64,000 bases of DNA from Immersiella caudata (lineage: Eukaryota; Ascomycota; Sordariomycetes; Sordariales; Lasiosphaeriaceae): contig JAULSU010000002.1 of NCBI GenBank assembly GCA_030512335.1, positions 4,960,001 to 5,024,000 on the forward strand, written 5' to 3'. The notes under the pieces were generated by a model that saw nothing but the letters and a program-made list of their open reading frames with translations, was not told the origin of the DNA and ran no database searches. Positions 1 to 11,400 of the stretch are shown in pieces (position 1 is the first letter of the stretch; every line of letters starts with the position of its first letter). The translations under genes were made by a program, and so were the position numbers.

Positions 1-3000
1 GAGCTCCATTCCAACGTCGGCCAGGCCAGGTGGTGTCGGCTTATCTGGATGAGCAAATTTCACATGAGAGAAGCAGAGCGGAGGGGCAAAATGCGAAATT
101 TGGCCATGGAGAAAAAAAAATACAGGGGCGCTGCGCTGGTGAGATGCAATTCTCCGCGCTTTTCGCCGCGCTGCAGTGCCGTGGCCATCCTCGCAGTAGT
201 GCTCTCAGTCAACGCCAATTCCGCCGAGAGCCTCCTCTTACGTGCTTACCCCTGGTAGCTCGCATTCGTGGTGTGTCGTCATGTTCGAGGTCCCCAAGTG
301 GTGCGAGCTAGGGAGCAGCTACAGGAGAGCCGCCGGGTAAATGCAGTTGCGGGCGATCCGCGCATGTCGTGGGGAGCCCATCACCGAGAATCATCTTGTG
401 GTCGCGGCCGCGGAGTCTAGACCCGCTCGCCTCACCGAATTCCAGTATCCCACAAGGTGTGGATTGCACGTGAATGGCTCACCGAGTCGCCGGGGAAAGT
501 GAAGATGCCAGCATTGCCCGTAGGGGTCGGAACGAACGAACCGAGAACGAAATGTTGGAGGTCCCGTAGTGTCAAGTGCGGAGTGGAAGGCCTTTTTTTT
601 CCCTCTCTCGTTTTGCGTGGAGCCGGGGCATCCACAGGTTGCCCGCCCCTGGACGTCAACTCTCGGCCTTTCTGTGGAGCGCTGATACCAGCATCCCATG
701 ATGCGCATAACCCCGAAGCTTTTGCTGCCAGCGTTTTTTAACGACTTGCCCACTCCTCCCCTCTGGAAAATTTTCCTCTGCTTCGGCCTCAGCTCGGGAA
801 CCCCAGGAAAATCTTCGCACCCAGGGAAGGCCCTGATGGCGATGACCAGCAATCGCCTGCCCGCGGATGCAATGTTCAGGTCCTGGCATGTAAGAAACTC
901 CGAGACGGGGGGCACAGACAATGCGAAAAAATTGGCAGGAATGGATTCGAGAACAATGGGATGCCCAACTGGTCTCATCCGAAAAATGATGTGCGCTCGT
1001 CCGCCGCGGTCGTTGGCAACACTTGGCGTGGTTCGGCGCACTGGCAGCTTTTTCTAGAACCGAAGCCTGGGGAAACCGGGGATGCCGTTCTCCGGCTGAG
1101 TCGGTATCGCTCACCACGGCAATCGTGAAAGAGGATCCAGGGCGCTGCTCCAGCGAGTGGTTGATCGGCCCGGCTCCGGCTCTGTGACATGTCTCACGCT
1201 TTGCTCAGGCTCGACGATCCATCCGTATTCCAAGCGCCGCACTGGGGCGAGAAACCTGCTCTGCGGATCGACGCTCGAGCGGAACTGTCGTCGGCTTTGG
1301 CTTGACGTAAAGCTGGGATCATCCCATGTTGGACCTGCAGAAATCCCGGGTTTGCGGAGAGATGAAAAGTTCATTTGAGATGCAACACGTGAAGTGTGGA
1401 CGTGGAGATTGGAAAGGCTCTCGTTGGCCGAAGGGGTAAAGCAGCCTTGGCAAGACAGCTTCCTGATGCGGTTTGATGCGCCGAGGGTCTTGGACAAAAA
1501 GAGGCGTGTAAGTCGCCGCAAAGCGGTGAGGAGCCACGTGAGGCCATCTCGTGAGCGTCCGACAGGCCCCAATTCCGCAATGGGAATTGGAAAACACCAC
1601 GCGGACGTCAAAGTCCCGTGGTTTGGACTTTGCGAGAGCCGCAACATGCCGGCGCTGTTGGGTGGGCGGCCCTGGCTGTCTCCAGCTGCCCGACCCCCAC
1701 GCCGCACGTTATGGTGACGAGTCCTGGGCGGCCGCGATAGCTTCAAAAAGAAATCCGTGCTGGGCCCGAACAGGACAGCCGAGGACCCATGGGACGTGTT
1801 TTTGTCCTCGGCGCGTCTGAAGCAGTCATGCACCTTCTTTAAGGAGAACGCGGCGCCCCCTGCTTTTCTGGAAAGGGATGATTGTGCCAACACCCTAACT
1901 ACCCCGGATTTCGGCTGGCGTCAGAGGACCCTGGGGCTTGCGCGACGGCTGCCAGCCGCGGCACAACGTCAGTCGGCATTCCTCTCGATATGGGGGACAT
2001 GCCCCATCGTATCGTCGAGTGCTGCGGCTAGGCACTTTGCTCGTCTCCGGGCAGAAGACAGGCTTCCTTAGGGCGCGAGTTGCACCGCAAGAGTTTCAGA
2101 GGCTGAAGTCAGGCGAGAGCGCCTCCGCAATCCCACTTCCACCCCGACGGGGCCTCCACAGCTGTTGGCTTATCTCTATCTGCTGGCAGCGGCTGGCGGC
2201 TCATCCCAAGGGTTCTGTTGCATGGACATGGAGTGGAGCGGCTATGGCGGGGACGAGAATATGGCATTTTGCAACAAAGTGGGTTTGGGAACAGAAAAAA
2301 AAGAAACAAAAAAACAAAAAGCGGCGCCGTCTGGCCCTCACCGGGTTCTTCCCCGTTCCGAGACAGTCATGGGATAGGACAGCCCCGGGCCCCAGTTCTC
2401 CCCACCTGGCTTGTGCCTTTGGGCCAACCGTGAAAGGAGGGTGAATGGATGCATCATCACAGACAAAACCAGGTTCTCCTCGAGGGCGGCGACCCGGTGC
2501 ACAACGGCCGAGGACCTCCTGAGAGCGAACGCCGAGCTGGGAGCAGCCCTGTTTGCGCAGCTGGGCGCGCGAATGCCACTGGACGCTGTCCGCACCTTCG
2601 GTGGATATTCCAGTCCGCTCTGCGTGGCGCCGTTGCCTTACCCCAGATGTGTGACCGTCAGAGGCCTGTCGTGCCCCTCTCAACATTCTCTATGGGCCGC
2701 AAGGTATCGGGTCGGAAGGGGAAGGGATTCACGGCATTTTCCGACGAGCTGCTCGAGGCCGCCATTCTAGTCACAATCTTGGTCGCTGCAGTTACTGTAT
2801 TGCAATATTCTAGGGCGATGATCCTCCGCTTCAGCTCGCACCCGCCGAGTTGAGAGAGGCGTGAGAGAGAACGAACAAGTGGAAAAGAAGAAAGCAAGGA
2901 GGAACATGGGCCAATCGTTCAGCCGGCTTGACTCAGCCACCGGCGTACACCACCCACACCGCCCCCGGTCTTCACCCACATTTTCCCACTCCTGGCGGGT

Positions 3001-4262
3001 TCTGGGGAAACGATAACCTCACCCTCGAGCGGCTGCACCCTGCCACAGCCCAGAGCGCACAACGGAGAAGAGAGAAGGGAAAAAACAACACGGGCTCTCC
3101 CTTCCTGCCTCGCCGTTGCACAACGCACTCGGACAGGCGGAGCGGGAGCCGGTCAGTGGCCCGCGCGGACGTGGGCAGCGTGGTGCTGGCAGACGTATTA
3201 TGTGTGCGCGTGTCGGGAAGCATGTGTTGTCTCCGTTCGAGTTGCCCGAGATGAACGTTCGCTGCCGATGGAGCCAGGGCCACTTGTCCCGAGGAACTTG
3301 ACTGGCCAGCCAACAGAGCAGGCACGGGTCATGCACAACAGTTTTCCGTGGACGCACCATGAGATGCTCTTGATTGTGTGCATCAGGATGCCGACGCTGG
3401 AGGCTGGATCAAGGCATGCTTGAGCCGAGCAAAGCAGTGAGGTGGTCGAGACCAACCCAATGTCCCGCAGGTGTGGACGGAGCACGAAGCACGCAAAGCA
3501 CGAATTCTTGCTCGGGTGGGCTTGCGCATACCAATAACCCTCCCGCGATAAAGCTATCGGCACCCCACGCCGCGGCTTGCTGCCTTCCTCTTTCCCGCCC
3601 GTTCAATCCACGCCGCAGGGAAAGGTGCTTCGGATGGCCACCCCACCCGTCCCGCCCGCCATGTCTGCCCCCCTCTCTGGGGCCCCCTTCACAAGAAACG
3701 AGAGATGCTTGGCCCTCGATGCGCTCACTGCGGTGTGAGTTCTCGCAATCAAAGTACCTGAATCCACCACACAGTTGCACACCGGCCAATTTTGCAGCGG
3801 CCGGGCAGCCCTCCCAGCCCAGCGCTCAGTGCCTGGAGACGGCTGCAGGGCACTTCGCTTCAGCAGTCCGTCGTTACGTACCCGTACGAGGGTGGTGTGA
3901 GCGGTGAAAGTTGCGGTACCTCGTTTGGAAGCCGTCCGTACCTTCCCCCCAGCTGGTAATTCGCTGTCATCTTTCCCTCTCCATCCACAAAGGTACCGCA
4001 ATGGTGGGTGTATTTTTTCCCCGAGATCCACGGCCCCCTTCGACCCTTCGCCTCGACATCCCACCCTCCCCAGCGGGCATGGGAAGGCAGGTACCTCGGG
4101 CGCTGCCCCCCCGCTGGTCGTGGCGCTGAGTCGCAACCCTTACCGCTGTTCACCCACGCCCCCTCCAGCTCCCCACACCACACCCACACACCATTCCCTC
4201 CCCCCCTACAGGTACTTCTCGAGGTACCTAGCACACCCCCCCTTGCCAGCCTGCCCTCAGCC
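1..4262. other. Upstream non-coding region of cre1
   Basis: I find no protein-coding gene I can support here. Open frames on both strands are short or of unnatural composition (rich in Arg, Ser, Pro and Cys), show no known motif and do not join across plausible splice sites. The stretch leads into cre1 and probably holds its promoter and any distal regulatory DNA. From about 3.9 to 4.35 kb the + strand becomes pyrimidine-rich, as fungal core promoters often do. A gene running off the left edge cannot be excluded for the first few hundred bases. Confidence 0.5.
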
Positions 4263-4270
4263 ATTTAAAA
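4263..4270 (+). promoter_or_regulatory. TATA-like element of cre1
   Basis: ATTTAAAA lies about 385 bases before the CRE1 start codon, inside a C/T-rich tract. If transcription starts some 30 bases downstream, the leader is about 360 nt and holds no ATG before position 4654. That supports the chosen start. It is assigned by sequence and position only. Confidence 0.3.
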
Positions 4271-4653
4271 CCGGTGCGGCTTCCCCCCCGAAAACAGACC
4301 CTTCTCGATTTTCCGTTGCATCCCCATAGTTACCGCCTCAAAAGCTTTCCCCAACAACTAACGCTCCTGCACCCGACTCGTGCTAGCGACTTCGTCCTCC
4401 ACAAGCAACAAATCGATACATTCCTGTGCAACAACCTGCACATCTCTTTCGCCCTCTCCAGCCAGTCCACGCCGACTGGGTGAACGGCGAACCAGACGGA
4501 CCTCATCGTCACCAACAGGCTAGCATTTTTTTCCCCTCCGGGTGCCTGCATCGGATCCACCGCTGCTCAGGATAGAAGGAAAGAGGGAAGGAGGGTTTTT
4601 TTTATTTTCCAAGGACCCAAAGAAAGACGCCTCCGTTTGGCGTGGGCGATCAC

Positions 4654-5916
4654 ATGCAACGAGCACAGTCCGCAGTGGATTTTTCCAACCTGCTGAACCC
4701 AGACACCGAGAGGGACTCTCACGATCCAACCCGACAACAACGGTCCGACGCCGACATGGCTGCAGTAGGCATGCTACGCCCGAACGGGCCGCTTCCGGGA
4801 GGTCAACCTGCCGAAGCAAACAACGAGCTCCCGCGCCCCTACAAGTGCCCGCTCTGCGACAAGGCCTTCCACCGACTGGAGCACCAGACCCGACACATCA
4901 GGACACACACGGGAGAGAAGCCACATGCCTGCCAGTTTCCGGGGTGCAGTAAGAAGTTCTCAAGGTCCGACGAGCTGACCCGTCACTCGAGGATACACAG
5001 CAATCCGAACTCGAGGCGTGGCAACAAGGGCCACCCGCAGCATCCGGGTCTGATGCACGGTTTGCAGCCGGAGATGATGCCGCCTCCGCCTGCCCCCAAG
5101 GCGATTCGCTCGGCGCCGCCCACGGCTCTGTCGTCCCCCAACGTCTCACCGCCGCATTACAGCTCGTACGGAAACTTTGCCCCTTCGTCGGGTCTGAACC
5201 CATACAGCCACAGCCGTGCCTCAACCGGAAGCCAGAGCGGTCCTGACATGGCCATGCTCGCCAGGGCCGCCAACCAGGCCGCGAGCGACCGGCTCCATCC
5301 CCACCCACCAAACTACTACCCCCCGCCGACGAGGCAGCATCCTTTCCACGGCAGCACCATGTACTCGGCGAGGAATCACCATCTTCCTGGTCTCCACGCC
5401 TACCACATGTCCAGGTCGCACTCGCATGACGAGCAGGATGATCACTACGGTCCTCATGCATACAGAGCCAAGCGGTCGAGGCCCAACTCTCCCAACTCCA
5501 CTGCCCCTTCGTCTCCGACCTTCTCCCACGACTCGCTGTCGCCGACGCCCGACCACACACCACTGGCTACTCCGGCACACTCGCCCCGCCTGCGGCCGAT
5601 CAACGGCGGCTACGAGCTTCCTCCGTTCAGAAGCCTGTCGCTCCAGCAGCACACGCCTGCGTTAGCCCCGCTTGAGCCGCAACCCGAGAGCCAGTTCCCT
5701 CATATCCAGACGCCTCAGGCGCCTTCGAGAAGCGATGGCATCTCCATCACGGATATCATCAGCCGCCCCGACGGAACCCAGAGAAAACTCCCAGTTCCTC
5801 AAGTCCCCAAGGTTGCGGTTCACGATCTGCTCAGGCCCAGCGATGGGTACAACGGAAGCGGCAGGAGTTCTTCCAACAACAGTCTCTCAGGCGGCGACCT
5901 GATAGAACGGATGTAA
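4654..5916 (+). CDS. cre1: Carbon catabolite repressor CRE1/CreA (C2H2 zinc finger)
   Basis: This is a nuclear DNA-binding repressor that shuts down genes for alternative carbon sources, including cellulases and xylanases, when glucose is present. The 420-residue single-exon protein begins with the family hallmark MQRAQSAVDFSNLL. Two C2H2 fingers follow at about residues 63-85 (CPLC...HQTRHIRTH) and 91-115 (CQFPGC...HSRIH), joined by a TGEKP-type linker. Their DNA-contact helices carry RLEH and RSDELTR, as in CreA/Mig1 proteins. The middle is rich in Ser, Pro and His, and the C-terminal ITDIISRPDGTQRKLP stretch matches the conserved effector region of the family. The frame is open four codons further upstream, but only from a GTG; the ATG at 4654 is the start. 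The long upstream region fits a heavily regulated gene. The identification is secure. Confidence 0.97.
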   Translation: MQRAQSAVDFSNLLNPDTERDSHDPTRQQRSDADMAAVGMLRPNGPLPGGQPAEANNELPRPYKCPLCDKAFHRLEHQTRHIRTHTGEKPHACQFPGCSKKFSRSDELTRHSRIHSNPNSRRGNKGHPQHPGLMHGLQPEMMPPPPAPKAIRSAPPTALSSPNVSPPHYSSYGNFAPSSGLNPYSHSRASTGSQSGPDMAMLARAANQAASDRLHPHPPNYYPPPTRQHPFHGSTMYSARNHHLPGLHAYHMSRSHSHDEQDDHYGPHAYRAKRSRPNSPNSTAPSSPTFSHDSLSPTPDHTPLATPAHSPRLRPINGGYELPPFRSLSLQQHTPALAPLEPQPESQFPHIQTPQAPSRSDGISITDIISRPDGTQRKLPVPQVPKVAVHDLLRPSDGYNGSGRSSSNNSLSGGDLIERM

Positions 5917-8389
5917 CTTGACATCAAACCCTTCGTGCGGAACTACGGCTTAGCGAGTCCTTGAACGACATGAATGATGACGGATACCGGAATTATAGAG
6001 GATATTGGCGCTTGGGGCCCTCGGGCAGGATTTTGGATGGATAGGACACCACCATTTCCGGTAATCAGCGATCAGGGAAATGGGGTGCTTGCAGCACAAC
6101 GGGATACGATACCGGGTTCGGATTCAGCGGGATTACGGGTTCTTTTTCCTTTTTATTCTTGGTCATGGGAATGGGATAGACAGTCACTATGTTTTTGTTA
6201 TTCGGGCGGATAGACTTCACTTCTCTCTACGTCCTTTGGTGTGGCTACCGACGAGCCTCGAGAAGACAAAATTCGCTGATTCAGTTTGGCCTGGAATTGA
6301 ACATCGCGGGGACTCTTACCCCTCTTCTCCTGTCTATCCGTCCTTCTCCTTTGGCAGTGATTGGAAGCGAATGTGGCAGTGATGGTAGATCGGATGTGTG
6401 GATATCTCAGTGTAGCTATGGATCCGGCGGCATTTTGAGCATGTTTCGCACAGGGGCGGATATTTTTATTTTCTCGTCTTTCTCTTCTACTGGTCTTGAC
6501 AAATTCAGTGGCTATAATTGTTTTCCCCTCGTCTATACGGTTTCTTTTTGGGCTTCTCCTCTCTGCCCCCCCTCGGAGTTGCTTGGCTGCAAAATGGCGT
6601 GATGGTCTCGCTTCGCGCGGGTAAGGGGAGTAAGGGAAAACCAAAACGTAACAAGGTGGGGATGAAGGCGTGTGGGGAAAGCAGCAGACTTGCCGCGCAG
6701 GGAAACATGGACATGGACAAAATGGGATCAGAGAACAGACTTATCTACACGCTACAGAGAAGAAAGCAGACCGAGACAAAAGCCACGTTTGGTTTCTTAC
6801 AAGCTGAAAGCAAACGCCTAGTCCCTTTTGCCAACGCAGTATTACTTCAATTTTGACATGCCTTCCAAGTTCCTTGTGGTGATCATTCGTCTTGGCTGTC
6901 ATTCATATCGATGTGATTATGGAGAAGGGAGGCATGAAAGCTCCTCCCTTTTTCTGGGGTGAAACCTTGGTTAGACCAGACAGAAAAGAAAAAAATGTTG
7001 GGGCCCCAGGTTTGTTTGCCCTTTTCCCCCAGCAGGCGGGTGGGCGGGTGTGTGCCGCCCCCACGGAGATGTCAGCCGAGTCTTTGTCGTTCGAGTCTGT
7101 GTCTTGCTTGGTTGCTTGCTTATTATTTGCGGGCAGGCAGGGTAGGGCAGGGCACAACACGTTTTGCATCCTCGCCTTACCAACGGCTGCTACATTACCT
7201 ACCCTTTGTTGGAAACCTTGGGGCCAGCCAGACCGTCCGAACCAGCCCCAGGTCTGACTGCGGCGTGACAGCGCGGGGACCAGCAGGGAGGCGGCGAGGG
7301 AGGCCGGTTTGCGCCATCTCCCCACGGGGTAACTTGCTCTAGACAAGGCTACCTGCTGTTTGTGGCGGGAGGGCCGGAAGGTCAAGAGAATGGGGATAAG
7401 CGCAGATAGATAGAAGGGATAGGGCTGCCCTGGCCTCCTGGGCGCCTTCCATGTTGGCCCCCCATTCCCGGCTACACAACTGACTGTGCCTCGCATGTGT
7501 GTTTGGACGGGGCTCTGTGCCGCAGACAAGGCACCTCGATTACCGGTACTTTTTTTGTTTCGTTTTGGCTGTGGCGTTGACCGCTGTGGAACCGATTTGA
7601 AGCTTTGCCTGCTTCACCCCCTCCCGCCCCCTGATGTCGAGGCCAGTGTTGATGATGTGGTAATTATCAATATGATGCAATGGCAGTGGTAAAATTCGTA
7701 GCTATTCCGACGAGATCCGGAGCCACCGCTTGCTGTTGACACCGCCTGCCTCCAACCGCGCCCCCAAGGCTGACGGGAAAAAAGTGAAGGAAACACGAGA
7801 CGGCATTACCGTCCCCGCGCGTGCTGTGCTTTCCAGAGCCTCTTAGTCACACACCCCCCCTTTCTCTCTGCACTTTGTCTGCGACCTCCCTTCTGCACCT
7901 TGGCTCTATTTTGGCCTTGGCTTCAACTCGCTGCTTTTGCGTGGCGCTTACCTTTTGCTGCTGTCATGGAAATCCAAAAGAGAGGGGAAAAAGAAAGCAA
8001 AGGAGGCTCTCTGAGACCAACACATGTCCGCGAAAGATACTATCTGGCGACTCTGCCAAGACGCCCGCCAAAATAGCAGAGACAGCAGGCTGACAAGTCA
8101 TCTCCGCGCCGCCAAAATGCACTTTTTTCTCCCTGAAGCCAACTTTTGCTCCAACTCCTGCCCCATGGCTCACCGAGGAAGCGGACAGTCCAATGCATGT
8201 ACTGAACGTGTACTGTTGAGCGGCGCGGGCAGTTGCCTGTTGGCTCAGCCTCTCGCAGTACGTGGATGCATGTCACGATGCCGGCGAATGACGTTTGTGC
8301 AGAGGCTTGGGAACGGCATCCCTGGGTGGGGGAAGAAGGGTGTGTGTGGAGAAAGAGGGGTGTGGTGAGAAAAGATGGCTTGGCTGGGC

Positions 8390-8402
8390 AAAAAAAAAAA
8401 AA
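8390..8402. repeat. A13 homopolymer
   Basis: A run of 13 A lies in non-coding DNA between cre1 and the next gene. No function is implied. Confidence 0.9.
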
Positions 8403-11400
8403 CTGTCGCAGGAACGAAAAAGCTGGGGATAAGGGATGAGGAAGAAAGCCACCCCTCAAACAAACACGCGCCCTTTGGAGAGCAACTTGACCAAGACTCG
8501 GCAGCAAGGGAAACAGCTCGTGTTTGCCTGATCCTTGGATTGGTTTTCGGAAGCTGCGGTATCACGTCAGCTGTCATTTTTGTGCCTCTGTTGCCGCATC
8601 CTTCCCCCTTTTTCGTCGAGTCGCTGACCCCAGGAAAATGTGCCGTTCGGTGTGCAATCCGGCTTTGGGCCGGCCCCCCTTTGGCCGGGGAAAGTGTGGG
8701 GCGGGATGCGCGGAGAGTCTGGGGGGCTTTCTGGGGGCGCTGGGGGGCGGTGCCGGGGTAGGCGCCAGATAAGCAAATGTGATGGCGTGTGTTCCCGCCA
8801 AACGCAAAATAGCGTTCGCTGCTTCACTCTTCGCTCGTGGACCAGCCGGAATTGGGCCAGATGAGACAGCGAGGGGCAATTAGCGGAGGATTGAGATCTC
8901 AGCTTGCGTCTCGAGTTGATCTTTGCCCGGTCAAGCAGCCGGAGGAACCGGCAACCAGTAAGATTGGGGATTGAACGGATGGCGTTATCGCTCGACTTCC
9001 TTGCGAACCACAAGTCAGTTCTCAACCACCTGCCCAGAGTGAGATGGCTGTTTCGGTCTGCTCAAGTCCACTCGGAAAGGAGTCGGGTGACAAATTACTT
9101 GCAGCCCCTGCGCTGTGGGCCTCGCCTTTCGAGGAAGCTCGAGGGAGACTAAAGCCTCGAAACCCAAGATAGGGACTCCCCCAGAGCACAAGCCCCGCGC
9201 TACTGGCCAAAAGTCAAAGCCCAACGGGACGGACGGTTGATAGAACCGGCGTCGGAGTAGCACGCTACTTGGGTTGCGCAAAAAGGTCTTGGGGTTCTCA
9301 CCGCAACTTCGGAACAGGAGAAACAAGTGATGGGATGCAGCGTTTCATGACGCCTACTGGTTGACAGCCGGTGGAGCGAATAGGGGAGCGGCTGGGGATG
9401 CGCGTTGTGAGTGATGCAATCGGCGCGTCCTCAGATCCCCGATCTCTTGAGGCTGGCGGTAACCCACAGCCAATGCCTTGGTTGTGGGTGCGGCCTCTGA
9501 GACCTATGATGGGCTGGAACCCACAGCAGCGCATCTCGGCGCAGATACGCCTCCTTCCACCCGGCGAAGGTTCCGGGGGACATGACATAAACGCCCGTCA
9601 GACACGAGTGCGTGGTGTCTGCCGTGTCCAGCGACTTGCAGTCTAGTCTTATCGCCTTTTGTTGGCCTCTGGCCCGCATTGAGCGAGACATGTTGACGTT
9701 CCGATCCAGGCAAGTCGGGTGAAACTTCACACCTCCCTCGGCTTTGCAATTAGAGGGCGGAAAGATCGGTGCTCAGGAACAATGCAAGGCCGTGGCACCC
9801 CGCAAAACGTATCGAGGGAATCGAGATTCCTGGATGTCGCGCAATCCCGCCGTTCCCCGCAGAAAAAGCCATACTGAGTTAGTCCGCGCGGCTTTGGCCA
9901 TTTCGTCAAAGATAACCGAGCCCGTTACGCAAGATCAACAACCTCACCTCGGTGCCTGTCCATGTCAGCCGGTTTTAGCGATAATCAGGGGCGGGAGGGT
10001 ATTGACGGCGGGGAAACTATCCCCCGTGGGATTTAGCGAGCCACGCATGCCCATTTCAGGGAGTCGAGACAAACAGAAACTGTGAACGTTGGTGATGTTG
10101 GCGTGGCGGCCTACCGGATGCGGAGAGTGTTACGCGAATGCGGTCGTTTTGGTGGGTGGGAGCATGATAATGATCGAAGATCACGACACCGCCGCTGGTA
10201 ACAGGTGGGGTCGAAACGACATCCGTGCTGCCCCAAAACCCGCCTGATGCAACACTCGGAACCTGGGAGCGAATTCTGTGGCAGCGTCTCCTGTTTCGAC
10301 GACGCGATGGTGCGCTGCTGGCGCTCCGACCCACGCAAAAACCATGGTTCGTTTCTGGGCTGCGGTGGGATGCTACTGACTGGCAACGAACGGAGGCCGT
10401 CAGACGAGCTGGCCCGCGGCGATGCTATTCTTGTGCACCTCAATCTATTGAGGTAGCATCGTCGTGGCCTGGCGGAGTTTGACGGGAATTCGCGACCAAA
10501 GTCTGAATTGCGCGTCTGCCGAACGAGAATTCAGCCTCCAGCGATCTAGGGTCGCGCCTTCCCCTTACTGCATGGAAGCGACCCCCACGCCCCATGGGGT
10601 TCGACCCTTAGCGCGCTTTCGCGAAGGCCAGGGGTTGCAACCCCACAATCAATTGCCTCAGCTTCCTCCTCCACAACACCCTCGCCCGAACGAGACGACA
10701 CGAAACCCCCTCGCGGAGGATGAGAGAAGAGGAAAGAGGAAAGATAAAGCGAGTGCGGCCTTAGTTGCAAGCAAGCCACAATCACCAACATCCAACGGCC
10801 ACCACCCACCCAGAACCGTGCGGTCGGTGGATCTGCAGCGCCTCGAGACTGCAGACGCATCCCATCCCGCCTTGTTCTGGTGTCCGTTATCTAAACCGAT
10901 CGACCTGCAGCGCAGGCTCTCCCCCGGGTTCGCGGGCTCTTCGCTGCGCATGTGCTTCCAAGAGCTTCCAAGAACCGCCGTGCGCTCTTCTGTGAGGTCC
11001 GAGGACTGGCGCTGACTGTTCACTTGTCGCAGATATTGGAGGCAGCGGGCCACCGGTTTTGACAGCTCGGGAGCGAGTGCCACTCAGCCGGTTCCATGGA
11101 AAACCGTCGTTTGGTAACCCAGTCTTTGACAGAACACAGACGCACACATATCCGTGCGGAAAAGCTCATCGCCTTTCTGGTTCGTCGGGCGCGCAACGCC
11201 GCGCTTCCGGAGCAGACGCGACCCTCCAGAATCCCCGGGCGCGTCTCCATCGACCCTATAACCCACAACCGCCGGACCCTATCACACGCGGTCAAGCGAC
11301 CGTGGCATTTTCATCCTGGCTGAAACCGCCTCTTCAACGGTCACCAACGCCGGATCCAGCCGTCAAGCGAGCGTGCTGGCTCAGGCGCCTGGGACCTGAG

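Noticed and set aside
1111..1893. 260-codon open frame on the minus strand
   Set aside because: It has no domain, Arg/Ser/Pro-rich shadow-like composition and overlapping frames of similar quality.
4642..4653. Four extra N-terminal codons on CRE1
   Set aside because: They begin with GTG; the conserved family start MQRAQSAVDF is the ATG at 4654.
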